Shown: positions 1-6,138 of the stretch, in pieces
Position numbering within the stretch: the first letter of the stretch is position 1
Layout: every line of letters begins with the position of its first letter
Assembly: GCA_965651595.1 (NCBI GenBank)
Contig: CBFGTA010000110.1
Span: 1 to 6,902 of the forward strand
Length of the DNA: 6,902 bases
DNA from: CBFGTA01 sp965651595
GTDB lineage: Bacteria > Actinomycetota > Actinomycetes > S36-B12 > UBA10799
Direction of reading: 5' to 3'
Translations under genes and position numbers: made by a program
Notes under the pieces: generated by a model
Told to the model about the DNA's origin: nothing
The model's input: only the letters and a program-made list of their open reading frames with translations
The model's database searches: none

Positions 1-539
1 AAACAAGCCGGATGAACGCGCTTCCCCGACAGCTGTGGCCCGTTGAACGATACGCCCGTGTCCAGAACAGCAATCGTCGTGCCAGTGCCCGAATACCCAC
101 TCGCCACAAGCTGCGCAGATTGAGTCAGGGTCGCGCTGGTGGCAGATGCTGGGCGCAGCAGCAGGTTCGGCTCCACAATGCGCGTCAACGGGTCAGCCGC
201 AAGCTGCGCTGCTCGTTCCGGTGTGGTGAAGACAGCCACGGTACGGGTTCCAGGGAGGCGTTGGGAGCGTTTCCTTTCCCGATCGCTGAGCTTGCCCCGA
301 ACGCCTTTCCACGCCGTCTTGAAGGACTTCTCAGGGGCGAGAGTCACCAAGACGGCTCCCGGAACGACTGACGTTGCCGGACTGTTGGCCGTGACCACTT
401 CAGCGATGTCAGCGGTGGGTGATGAAGGACGTGCAGTGGCCGCGGTAGCTGCGACTGGAGTGAGGGCAGCAGCGACTGCCAGCGCAGCCGACCCAGCTAG
501 TGCGGCGCGCAGGCGAGGCCCCCACCCATCGGCAAACAT
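1..539 (-). CDS. Secreted subtilisin-family (S8) serine protease, N-terminal part, cut by left edge
   Basis: This reading frame starts at ATG 539-537 and stays open to the left edge, giving 179 codons of an incomplete gene. Residues 1 to about 35 (MFADGWGPRLRAALAG..., then an Ala-rich hydrophobic stretch) look like a signal peptide, so the product should be exported. Residues about 55-125 read like an I9-type subtilase propeptide: a 'GAVLVTLAPEKSF' strand, then 'RLPGTRTVAVFTTPERAAQL' and 'IVEPN'. The catalytic domain begins after this, and 'GYSGTGTTIAVLDTGV' carries the conserved Asp of the S8 triad at residue 160. The His and Ser motifs would lie beyond the edge. The start is supported by a GGGAG ribosome-binding site 5 nt upstream and a perfect TATAAT box 18 nt upstream. 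The gene is divergent from the modular surface protein. The family is clear; the substrate is unknown, and activity cannot be judged without the rest of the gene. Confidence 0.88.
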   Translation of the reverse strand, partial: MFADGWGPRLRAALAGSAALAVAAALTPVAATAATARPSSPTADIAEVVTANSPATSVVPGAVLVTLAPEKSFKTAWKGVRGKLSDRERKRSQRLPGTRTVAVFTTPERAAQLAADPLTRIVEPNLLLRPASATSATLTQSAQLVASGYSGTGTTIAVLDTGVSFNGPQLSGKRVHPAC

Positions 540-544
540 CGCGA

Positions 545-549
545 CTCCC
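545..549 (-). promoter_or_regulatory. Ribosome-binding site (GGGAG) of the subtilase gene
   Basis: GGGAG lies 5 nt before ATG 539 on the minus strand. It supports this start over internal ones and would sit at the extreme 5' end of the short predicted transcript. Confidence 0.55.
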
Positions 550-556
550 ACGCTCC

Positions 557-562
557 ATTATA
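557..562 (-). promoter_or_regulatory. -10 box TATAAT of the subtilase gene
   Basis: The minus strand reads GGGCTATAATGG, a full match to the sigma-70/SigA -10 consensus. Transcription would start near 550, leaving a leader of roughly 11 nt before ATG 539. I see no good -35 at 16-18 bp (the 17-bp position reads GGTGGC), which is common in actinobacterial promoters. The call rests on the hexamer and its position. Confidence 0.55.
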
Positions 563-669
563 GCCCTGTGGTGTAACAAGCCACCGCTTTCAACAAGCCC
601 TCTGGATTGAATGAGAATCTCTGGCCACTGCGGGCCACATCAAGTGACGGCAGCCCCGGGGCAATTTCG

Positions 670-692
670 GCGCGACTCGTCGAGTGTCGCGC
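670..692 (+). repeat. Inverted repeat GCGCGAC-N9-GTCGCGC, possible operator
   Basis: Seven-base arms at 670-676 and 686-692 are exact reverse complements. An inner palindrome ACTCG-T-CGAGT (675-685) is nested in them, with its centre offset by one base. The element fills most of the space between the candidate -35 and -10 boxes of the surface protein gene, where a dimeric regulator could block or remodel the promoter. No regulator gene is nearby to pair with it. Confidence 0.4.
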
Positions 693-700
693 ACTACCAT
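672..700 (+). promoter_or_regulatory. Candidate leaderless promoter of the modular surface protein gene
   Basis: A -10-like TACCAT (695-700) ends 6 nt before the ATG at 707. GCGACT (672-677), keeping the GAC core of a -35 box, lies 17 bp upstream of it. No Shine-Dalgarno sequence precedes the ATG. Together this suggests transcription starts at or next to A707, giving a leaderless mRNA, a common arrangement in actinobacteria. The boxes are weak matches, so this is an inference. Confidence 0.35.
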
Positions 701-706
701 CCGATC

Positions 707-3046
707 ATGCGCTCCAGTACATCCATGCCTCGGAAGTCCTTGTCAGCTGTATTTACAATTGCGCTTGCGGCCGCGTCTCTCACGGCTGCATCGGTCAGCT
801 CGGCCGCAGCCGCAGAACCCACGCTGTTCACGTACAACGATTCCAACGAACAGACATACAACGTTCCTAACGGTGTCAACATAGTCAAGATCGAGGCCGT
901 CGGTGCCGGAGGCGCGGGCTATTCTCCAGGCGGCGGGGCCGCCAGTGGAGGAACCGGCGCACTGGTATCAATGGAACTGGACGTGTCATCGATTCCCTCT
1001 TTGAAGATTCGTGTCGGCGGGGCCGGGGGAGTCGGACCGGCGTCGTGTACCGGTGGTGCAGCTACGGCCGTACTCAACGACATCACTCCTGTGATCGTAG
1101 CTGGAGGAGGCGGCGGCGGCTGCTTCGCAGGATCCCCCAACTTTGGCAAGGGAGGAGACGGTGCCGCCGATTCGACGGCCGCCGGCGGGGATGGTGATGG
1201 AACCGCGTCTAATTCCTTTGGCCTCGGCGGTGATGGCGATGGGGGAGCTGGTGGCGCAGCCAACGCCCCTGCGCGAGCCCCTGGAGGCAATTCTGGCGGA
1301 GCGAACGGCGCAAACGGCGGCGCTAACGGCGGAGGCGGGGGCGGCTACTACTCGGGCGGCAACGGCGGGAGAGGTTTCGCGGCCGGTGGCACCAGTGCAA
1401 ACTTTGCTCGGGCATCTACCGGATTCGTTGGTGGTGGCGGAGCAGGCTTTGGTGGTGGCGGAGGTGGTGGTACGACCACGAATGGAGCTGGTAGTGGCGG
1501 AGGCGGCTACGGAGGTGGTGGTGGAGCCGCCAGCCTAGGGGGAGGCATATACGGCGGCGGCGGGGCCGGTGGTTCCTTCGCATCGGAAGCAGAAGCGACA
1601 TTCAGCCCCGGGCCCTTCACCTATGAAGGCGTTCCGCACGGGGCAGGCGGATACACGGCTGGAGTGTCGCAAACTGCTGGCATGGACGGTGCCGTGCTGA
1701 TCACTCCACTTGTCGCCGGGCCCATGGACTTCTCTAGCGGCGACTTTGGGGACGTTCACGTCGGCAACACCCAACAGTTGACCGTGACGGTCACCAATAC
1801 CGGAAGCCTGTCAACGACCCTAAGTGCCGTGACTATCGACGGCACGGGCGTTACCGCCGGGGACGGTGTGAGCACCTGCCAAGGCGGCCTCACCCTCGAC
1901 CCAGACGATTCCTGCACGGCATCCCTGGCTTGGACACCAACCGCACCCGGTCCGTTGTTGGACGGAACGTTGACCGTCGCGTACAGCGACGGGGCCGATC
2001 CCGATAATGTGCTCGATCTGTCGGGCGACGCAATCGGGCCCGGGCCGTTAGACCTTGGTAGCGGAAATTTCGGAGAGGTTGAGGTGGGGGCCACGAAGCC
2101 GCTCACTGTTACCGTCACCAATACCGGTCCCGTGGACACCGAACTGACTGGTATCACCGCCCAAGGTTCTGGCGTGGCGCTGGCGGCTAGTGGCCAGACG
2201 TGCACAACCTCCACAGTCCTCGCCGGTGGCGACTCGTGCAACGTCGCACTTGAATGGACACCAATCGCACGCGGTCCGTTGTTGGACGGAACGTTGACGG
2301 TCGCGTACAGCGACGGTGCCGATCCCGATGATGTGCTCGATCTGTCGGGCGACGCAATCGGGCCCGGGCCGTTAGACCTTGGTAGCGGAAATTTCGGAGA
2401 GGTTGAGGTGGGGGCCACGAAGCCGCTCACTGTTACCGTCACCAATACCGGTCCCGTGGACACCGAACTGACTGGTATCACCGCCCAAGGTTCTGGCGTG
2501 GCGCTGGCGGCTAGTGGCCAGACGTGCACAACCTCCACAGTCCTCGCCGGTGGCGACTCGTGCAACGTCGCGCTGGAATGGTCTCCCACAGAATCCGGGC
2601 CCCTTACCAGTGGTGTCCTGACGGTCACCAGCAACGACGGAGTGGATGCGTATAACGCTAGCGAACTCACAGGACTAGCGACCAATACGCCCCCACCGCC
2701 TGTTGGAAAGCCATCCAAACCATTGCAGGCGAATGTGAAAGGTGGACCCAAGGCCAAGAAGTTCATCATCACCTGGGCGCAACCACGCACGGAGAACGCA
2801 ACTTCGTACATTGCCAGGGTCAATCAACTCGGGAAAAAGAAGGTCATAATTCGCGAGAAGACAGAGAAATTGCGCCTGAAACTGACGCGCAAACAACTGC
2901 TTGGTCCGACTAGAACCGCGCCGCGCGCCCTGTCTCTACGCGGGGACAGGCACGCGAAGGTTCTACACTTCCGTGTGCGCATCACGGCCCACAACGAGTT
3001 CGGCAACGGGCCCGCTGCATCTGTGCGAATCAAAGTGCGGCGATGA
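707..3046 (+). CDS. Secreted modular surface protein: glycine-rich domain, three ASH/choice-of-anchor-D-like units, FN3-like C-terminus
   Basis: The product is 779 aa from ATG 707; an in-frame ATG at 611 exists, but starting there would bury the signal peptide. Residues 1-36 (MRSSTSMPRKSLSAVFTIAL..., ending SSAAAA before EPT) form a signal peptide. Residues about 39-335 match the bacterial glycine-rich domain layout: an opening 'QTYNVPNGVNIVKIEAVGAGGAG', a 'VIVAGGGGGGCF' core, long Gly runs and a closing 'GMDGAVLITPL' strand. Three Ig-like units follow at about 336-444, 445-552 and 553-660, each with an FG-x-V-x-VG then 'LTVTVTNTG' pattern of ASH/choice-of-anchor D domains and one Cys pair that could form a disulfide. 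A PPPP linker (662-665) leads to a fibronectin-III-like segment ending 'FRVRITAHNEFGNGPAAS'. There is no LPxTG motif and no C-terminal membrane helix, so the protein is probably released or held non-covalently. Adhesion or matrix binding is an inference; no catalytic motif is visible. Confidence 0.85.
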   Translation: MRSSTSMPRKSLSAVFTIALAAASLTAASVSSAAAAEPTLFTYNDSNEQTYNVPNGVNIVKIEAVGAGGAGYSPGGGAASGGTGALVSMELDVSSIPSLKIRVGGAGGVGPASCTGGAATAVLNDITPVIVAGGGGGGCFAGSPNFGKGGDGAADSTAAGGDGDGTASNSFGLGGDGDGGAGGAANAPARAPGGNSGGANGANGGANGGGGGGYYSGGNGGRGFAAGGTSANFARASTGFVGGGGAGFGGGGGGGTTTNGAGSGGGGYGGGGGAASLGGGIYGGGGAGGSFASEAEATFSPGPFTYEGVPHGAGGYTAGVSQTAGMDGAVLITPLVAGPMDFSSGDFGDVHVGNTQQLTVTVTNTGSLSTTLSAVTIDGTGVTAGDGVSTCQGGLTLDPDDSCTASLAWTPTAPGPLLDGTLTVAYSDGADPDNVLDLSGDAIGPGPLDLGSGNFGEVEVGATKPLTVTVTNTGPVDTELTGITAQGSGVALAASGQTCTTSTVLAGGDSCNVALEWTPIARGPLLDGTLTVAYSDGADPDDVLDLSGDAIGPGPLDLGSGNFGEVEVGATKPLTVTVTNTGPVDTELTGITAQGSGVALAASGQTCTTSTVLAGGDSCNVALEWSPTESGPLTSGVLTVTSNDGVDAYNASELTGLATNTPPPPVGKPSKPLQANVKGGPKAKKFIITWAQPRTENATSYIARVNQLGKKKVIIREKTEKLRLKLTRKQLLGPTRTAPRALSLRGDRHAKVLHFRVRITAHNEFGNGPAASVRIKVRR
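1931..2247 (+). repeat. Tandem duplication, copy 1 (324-bp period)
   Basis: This 317-bp stretch recurs 324 bp downstream with five mismatches by eye (at 1941, 1947, 1975, 1993 and 2006). All five fall in the first 76 bases; the last 241 bp (2007-2247) are identical to copy 2. The period is 108 codons, so the frame is kept. The copy spans the second half of Ig-like unit 1 and the first two thirds of unit 2. Confidence 0.93.
2255..2571 (+). repeat. Tandem duplication, copy 2 (324-bp period)
   Basis: Second copy of the 317-bp stretch; its final 241 bp (2331-2571) match 2007-2247 exactly. It spans the end of Ig-like unit 2 and the first two thirds of unit 3. Homology stops sharply at 2572, where the unit 3 C-terminal part (WSPTESGPLTSGV) differs from the others. 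Confidence 0.93.
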
Positions 3047-3136
3047 CACTCATGTTGGTGTAGCCAGCAGCAAAGGCGTGGCCCGAAGTCAAGGTGTAGT
3101 CCGGAGGGCCGCGGCGACGTGACGAGTCAGTGATCC

Positions 3137-3751
3137 TCACCCCCCGTAGCGCCCGACGATGTCGTCAGCACCGGTCGACGGCGAGATCGCATCCGCGACT
3201 TGTTGCAGCACCCTGTCACCGACGATGTGCCCGTGCTGGTCGTTGATCACCTTGAAGTGATCAATGTCGAGCATGCACACGGCGACCCCGCCGCGTGAAC
3301 TCAGACGGTTATCAGACAGCCGATCATTGGCCGCTCGGACTACGGCCGTGCGGTTGAGTAGGCCGGTGAGGCCGTCGTGGTGAGCCTTGAATTCGAGTTC
3401 CTGGTGGGCGGCTCGCAGATCGTTCGTCAGCTGACTGAGTTCCTCGTAGAGAATGCTCTTCTCCAAGCCGACCGACACGACCGTTGACAGGCGCAAGAAC
3501 ACATCGGTGTGGACGCTGCGGTAGCTGTCGGGCAGTTCACTGCTGAAGAACAGGAACCCGATTGGTCGACCCATCGCGACGAGTGGGCACGTCAGGCTAG
3601 ATCGAATCCCTTCGGCCAGAATCAGCCGAGTCGACTTGGAGTCAGGATTCTGCCGGGCGTAGATAGCCAGATCGTTGATGATGCGTGGTTCTCCGGTGTC
3701 GATTATTCGTTCCAAGCTGCTGCCAGCCAGGGGAGCAGAGGGACCGGGGAG
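3137..3751 (-). pseudogene. GAF-GGDEF (diguanylate cyclase type) gene remnant, truncated at both ends
   Basis: The open stretch runs from 3751 (just after an in-frame TGA at 3752-3754) to a TGA at 3137-3139. It has no ATG or GTG at its head; the first usual alternative start is TTG 3715, without a ribosome-binding site. It opens in the middle of a GAF domain ('LAGSSLERIIDTGEPRIINDL', then 'GIRSSLTCPLVAMGRPIGF'), so roughly the first 60 GAF residues are missing. A helical linker (EELSQLTNDLRAAHQELEF) follows, then the first half of a GGDEF domain: 'HHDGLTGLLNR', 'CMLDIDHFKVINDQHGH', 'GDRVLQQVADAI'. It stops at 'VGRYGG', inside the RYGG(D/E)EF signature, on a run of six G. An intact relative would make cyclic di-GMP from two GTP, with GAF as the sensor. 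This one lacks the catalytic D/E-E-F and the rest of the fold and should be inactive. It begins 30 bp after the otsB stop. Confidence 0.75.
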
Positions 3752-3780
3752 TCATGGGGCCGGGGCTAACCGTGAGTCGG

Positions 3781-4554
3781 CTAGCCTGCGGGCAGAGTGA
3801 GTTGTTCCCGCAGGTACGCAAGGTTCGCCACCACGTCGGCAGGTGCCGCGACACGGAAGCGGGCACTAGTGGGCCCGTCTCCGACTTTGACCGACACATC
3901 GTTGGGACCCATCACCTCGAAGACCGTCTCGTCGGTGGTGTCGTCGCCCCAGAACACGACGCAATCTGCATCGATCTGCTGGCGCAGTCTCTCGATGGCT
4001 TCGCCCTTGGTGGCTGCGAGGACACTCAACTCTAGGACCTGCTTGCCGCGCCGCACATGGATGCCTGGCTCGGCTGTGGCTCGCTCCTCGATGCGTTGCA
4101 ACAGCTCGCCCCCCAGGAACGGATCGCAGTTGCGGACGTGGACGCCAAAGCCGCCGGGCTTGGGTTCAATGTAGTGGCCGCGCACCGTTGCGGCCTGCCC
4201 TGCACAAAACGTGTGCAAGCGGTCAAGGGCCGATTCTTGCTGTGCGGTCAGCTCGACGGATGAGTCGGGCCACTGGCCGCCATGGAGCCCGACCGTGATG
4301 ACCGCCGGCCCGAACTGGGCCAAGTCTTCCAGTACGGAGCGCTCGCGACCGGTCACGACCGCGCACGTCACAGACGCCTGCTGGGACAGGTCCGTGAGCA
4401 CCTCGACTGCTCCTGGCTCCGGCCAAGCACACACAGGGTCGGTGACGATCGGAGCGAGCGTGCCGTCATAATCGCTGGCCACAAGCAGTCGATCACTGCC
4501 GGCCGCCGCCCGTAGTGCAGCAAGGAGTTCGGCCGGCGCCTCGAAGGGACTCAC
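3781..4554 (-). CDS. otsB: Trehalose-6-phosphate phosphatase
   Basis: The 257-aa product hydrolyses trehalose-6-phosphate to trehalose and phosphate (EC 3.1.3.12) in the cytoplasm, the second step of the OtsAB pathway. It is a HAD-superfamily enzyme. Motif I is DYDGTL with nucleophile D28 and acid D30, motif II VVTGR has T68, motif III is K183 in ATKGEA, and motif IV is GDDTTDE (203-209) for Mg binding. 'GHYIEPKPGGFGVHVRN' (126-142) is the typical T6P-phosphatase cap and substrate segment. Length is normal for the family. The start is GTG 4554-4552, which overlaps the otsA stop as GTGA. No separate ribosome-binding site is evident, so translation is probably coupled to otsA. The gene ends TAG at 3783-3781, followed by the GAF-GGDEF remnant. 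All key residues are present. Confidence 0.96.
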   Translation of the reverse strand: MSPFEAPAELLAALRAAAGSDRLLVASDYDGTLAPIVTDPVCAWPEPGAVEVLTDLSQQASVTCAVVTGRERSVLEDLAQFGPAVITVGLHGGQWPDSSVELTAQQESALDRLHTFCAGQAATVRGHYIEPKPGGFGVHVRNCDPFLGGELLQRIEERATAEPGIHVRRGKQVLELSVLAATKGEAIERLRQQIDADCVVFWGDDTTDETVFEVMGPNDVSVKVGDGPTSARFRVAAPADVVANLAYLREQLTLPAG

Positions 4555-6005
4555 AGGTGCCCGGACGCGTTTGTTTCACGCGATAGCTTGAGCGCGGCGA
4601 GGAACGACTGGGCCCATCGATGTACATCATGGTCGCCGACATAGGAACGCAGAGCCGTCATACGGCGGCGCCGTTCGGCGGCACTGGACTGGGCTGCGTC
4701 GACGATGGCATCTTTGACTCCGTCAGCGTCGTACGGATTCACCAGCCACGACCACGGCAGTTCGCGGGCCGCCCCAGTGAACTCGCTGAGGACCAAGGCT
4801 CCCGAGTCGTCGATACGCGACACGACGTACTCCTTCGAAACCAGATTCATTCCATCTCGCAACGGCGTGACAAGCATGATGTCGGCGGCTCGGTAGAGAG
4901 CGACAAGCTCGGTAAGCGGCAAGTTATTGCGGACGTAGTGGATAGCCGGAGCACCGATTGATCCGAGCTCTCCGTTGGTGTGTCCCACGATGAGTTCGAC
5001 GTCGTCGCGGATCCGCTGGTACTCGTCGACGTTTTCACGGCTCGGGGTGGCGACTTGAACGAGCACAGTGTCGGCTGGGTCCAGGCGGCGCTCCCGCAAC
5101 AACTCGGTGTACGCCCGCAAGCGCACGTCGATCCCTTTGGTGTAGTCGAGCCGGTCGACCCCGAGAAGCACTAGCGAAGGGTTGCCCAGGTCTTGACGAA
5201 TCTGAGCCGCTCGTGACTCGGTGTCGGGGTGGCGGGCAATCTTCTCCAGCATCGCGACGTCCACTGAGATCGGGAAACTGTCCACGATCACGTCCCGTAC
5301 CGACCCCTCAGCGGGGTTGGGCACGCTGATTGCCGTGCCGCTCGTGGACCACCCGAGCAGTTGCTCAGCGACTGCCCGGAAGTTGGCTGCCCCACCGGTG
5401 GTGTGGAATCCGACCACGTCGGCCCCGAGCAGCCCGGTCACGATCTGACGCCGCCACGGCAACTGCATGAACAGGTCTGGCGCGGGGAACGGTATGTGCA
5501 GAAAGAAGCCGATCGTGAGATCAGGTCGCAGCCTCCGCAACATGTCCGGCACGAGCTGCAGCTGGTAGTCCTGCACCCATACCGTGGCAGATTCTTCAGC
5601 CCGATCGGCCACCACTTCGGCGAACAGCTGATTGACCTTGTGGTAGGCATCAAAGTGCTGACGGCTGAACACCGGAGTGGCGATGCCATCGTGGTACAGC
5701 GGCCACAGTGCTGAGTTACTGAAGCCGTCGTAATAGCGGCGAACCTGATCACCGGTCAGCGGCACTTCGAACATGCCAAACTTCCCGTCCTCGCTAGTGG
5801 CAGGAACGGGCGGAATCGGCGGGTCGTACGGATCTTGATAGCGTCCGTTCCACCCAATCCAGAAACCCCCGGTGGAGCGTAAGGCGGGTTCCAGTGCGGC
5901 GACCAGACCCCCAGGAGCGGATTGCCACGAGATTGAGCCGTCCTCGGCGGTCACTGCCTCGATCGGCAGCCGATTCGCCACAATGACAAGCTCTTGGTCG
6001 GGCAT
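4551..6005 (-). CDS. otsA: Trehalose-6-phosphate synthase (GT20)
   Basis: The 484-aa product transfers glucose from a nucleotide-glucose (UDP-glucose classically, ADP-glucose in some actinobacteria) to glucose-6-phosphate, forming trehalose-6-phosphate (EC 2.4.1.15 / 2.4.1.347). It covers the whole GT20 family: NRLP with R12, GGL (32-34), WIGWNG (49-54), YYDGFSNSALWPLYH (91-105), VWVQDYQLQLVP with D146, FFLHIPFP with H170, GVDRLDYTKGI with R285 and K290, TPSRENVDEY, and 'LRDGMNLVSKEY' with D384 and E391 at the donor site. Start ATG 6005-6003 gives the family-typical N-terminus, with AAGGTAGG upstream as a plausible ribosome-binding site. It is the first gene of an otsA-otsB operon (4-bp overlap) and is divergent from recO across 133 bp. 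Trehalose protects against osmotic and desiccation stress and can serve as a carbon store. No defect is visible; the nucleotide donor cannot be settled by eye. Confidence 0.97.
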   Translation of the reverse strand: MPDQELVIVANRLPIEAVTAEDGSISWQSAPGGLVAALEPALRSTGGFWIGWNGRYQDPYDPPIPPVPATSEDGKFGMFEVPLTGDQVRRYYDGFSNSALWPLYHDGIATPVFSRQHFDAYHKVNQLFAEVVADRAEESATVWVQDYQLQLVPDMLRRLRPDLTIGFFLHIPFPAPDLFMQLPWRRQIVTGLLGADVVGFHTTGGAANFRAVAEQLLGWSTSGTAISVPNPAEGSVRDVIVDSFPISVDVAMLEKIARHPDTESRAAQIRQDLGNPSLVLLGVDRLDYTKGIDVRLRAYTELLRERRLDPADTVLVQVATPSRENVDEYQRIRDDVELIVGHTNGELGSIGAPAIHYVRNNLPLTELVALYRAADIMLVTPLRDGMNLVSKEYVVSRIDDSGALVLSEFTGAARELPWSWLVNPYDADGVKDAIVDAAQSSAAERRRRMTALRSYVGDHDVHRWAQSFLAALKLSRETNASGHL

Positions 6006-6013
6006 GGCTGCAA

Positions 6014-6021
6014 CCTACCTT
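6014..6021 (-). promoter_or_regulatory. Ribosome-binding site region of otsA (AAGGTAGG)
   Basis: AAGGTAGG precedes ATG 6005; its inner AGG is 8 nt from the start codon. It supports ATG 6005 as the otsA start. Confidence 0.45.
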
Positions 6022-6050
6022 GTAATACGAGGGCCCTCAACTTCCTTCAC
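6022..6050 (-). promoter_or_regulatory. Candidate otsA-otsB promoter
   Basis: On the minus strand TATTAC (6027-6022) matches 4 of 6 bases of the -10 box. GTGAAG (6050-6045), 17 bp upstream, is a weak -35. Transcription would begin near 6015, giving a very short leader that only just includes the ribosome-binding site. The 10-bp palindrome GAGGGCCCTC lies in the spacer. Confidence 0.3.
6029..6038 (+). repeat. Perfect palindrome GAGGGCCCTC upstream of otsA
   Basis: This 10-bp perfect palindrome is next to the candidate otsA -10 box, between it and the -35 position. It could be an operator half of the otsA-recO intergenic region. No regulator can be assigned, and a 10-bp GC-rich palindrome could also arise by chance. 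Confidence 0.3.
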
Positions 6051-6075
6051 AGTCTGACCGTGACGCCATGACAAT
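6046..6075 (+). promoter_or_regulatory. Candidate recO promoter
   Basis: TTCACA (6046-6051) matches 5 of 6 bases of the -35 consensus. GACAAT (6070-6075), after an 18-bp spacer, matches 4 of 6 of the -10. Transcription would start near 6082, about 57 nt before GTG 6139. The assignment is from hexamer matching only. Confidence 0.3.
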
Positions 6076-6138
6076 CGGACCGATCCGACTGTGCCTGTCG
6101 GCAAGGCCGGGGCTGACGTGGCAAGGCACACTAGGGCG

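Noticed and set aside
12..576. Two overlapping plus-strand open frames at the left end.
   Set aside because: They are antisense to the subtilase N-terminus, which has a signal peptide, propeptide and the DTG catalytic motif in the opposite strand.
611..706. Upstream ATG at 611 as the start of the surface protein.
   Set aside because: The extra 32 residues would put an unrelated segment before a clear signal peptide and would cover the probable promoter; ATG 707 fits better. ATG 725 remains a less likely alternative.
1302..1345. Short AAC-GGC-type repeats (NGGANGG) considered as a microsatellite or CRISPR-like array.
   Set aside because: They are low-complexity glycine codon runs inside a protein domain, with varied codons and no spacer structure.
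919..1601. Open frames in alternative frames and on the minus strand over the glycine-rich region.
   Set aside because: Long GGN runs suppress stop codons in several frames; the resulting Pro/Arg-rich peptides have no independent start signals.
1756..2823. A 355-codon open frame on the minus strand opposite the surface protein.
   Set aside because: It is antisense to a well-supported gene. Its apparent internal repeats come only from the DNA duplication, it has no ribosome-binding site, and its composition (Ser/Pro/Val-rich) is that of a shadow.
3080..3110. GGCCC...GGGCC hairpin as a terminator between the convergent genes.
   Set aside because: The stem is only 5 bp with a loop of about 21 nt and no T-run on either strand, so it is not a convincing terminator.
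3642..3899. An 85-codon minus-strand frame across the otsB end and the GAF remnant.
   Set aside because: It overlaps the otsB 3' end in another frame, matches no domain, and the GAF-like sequence is in a different frame.
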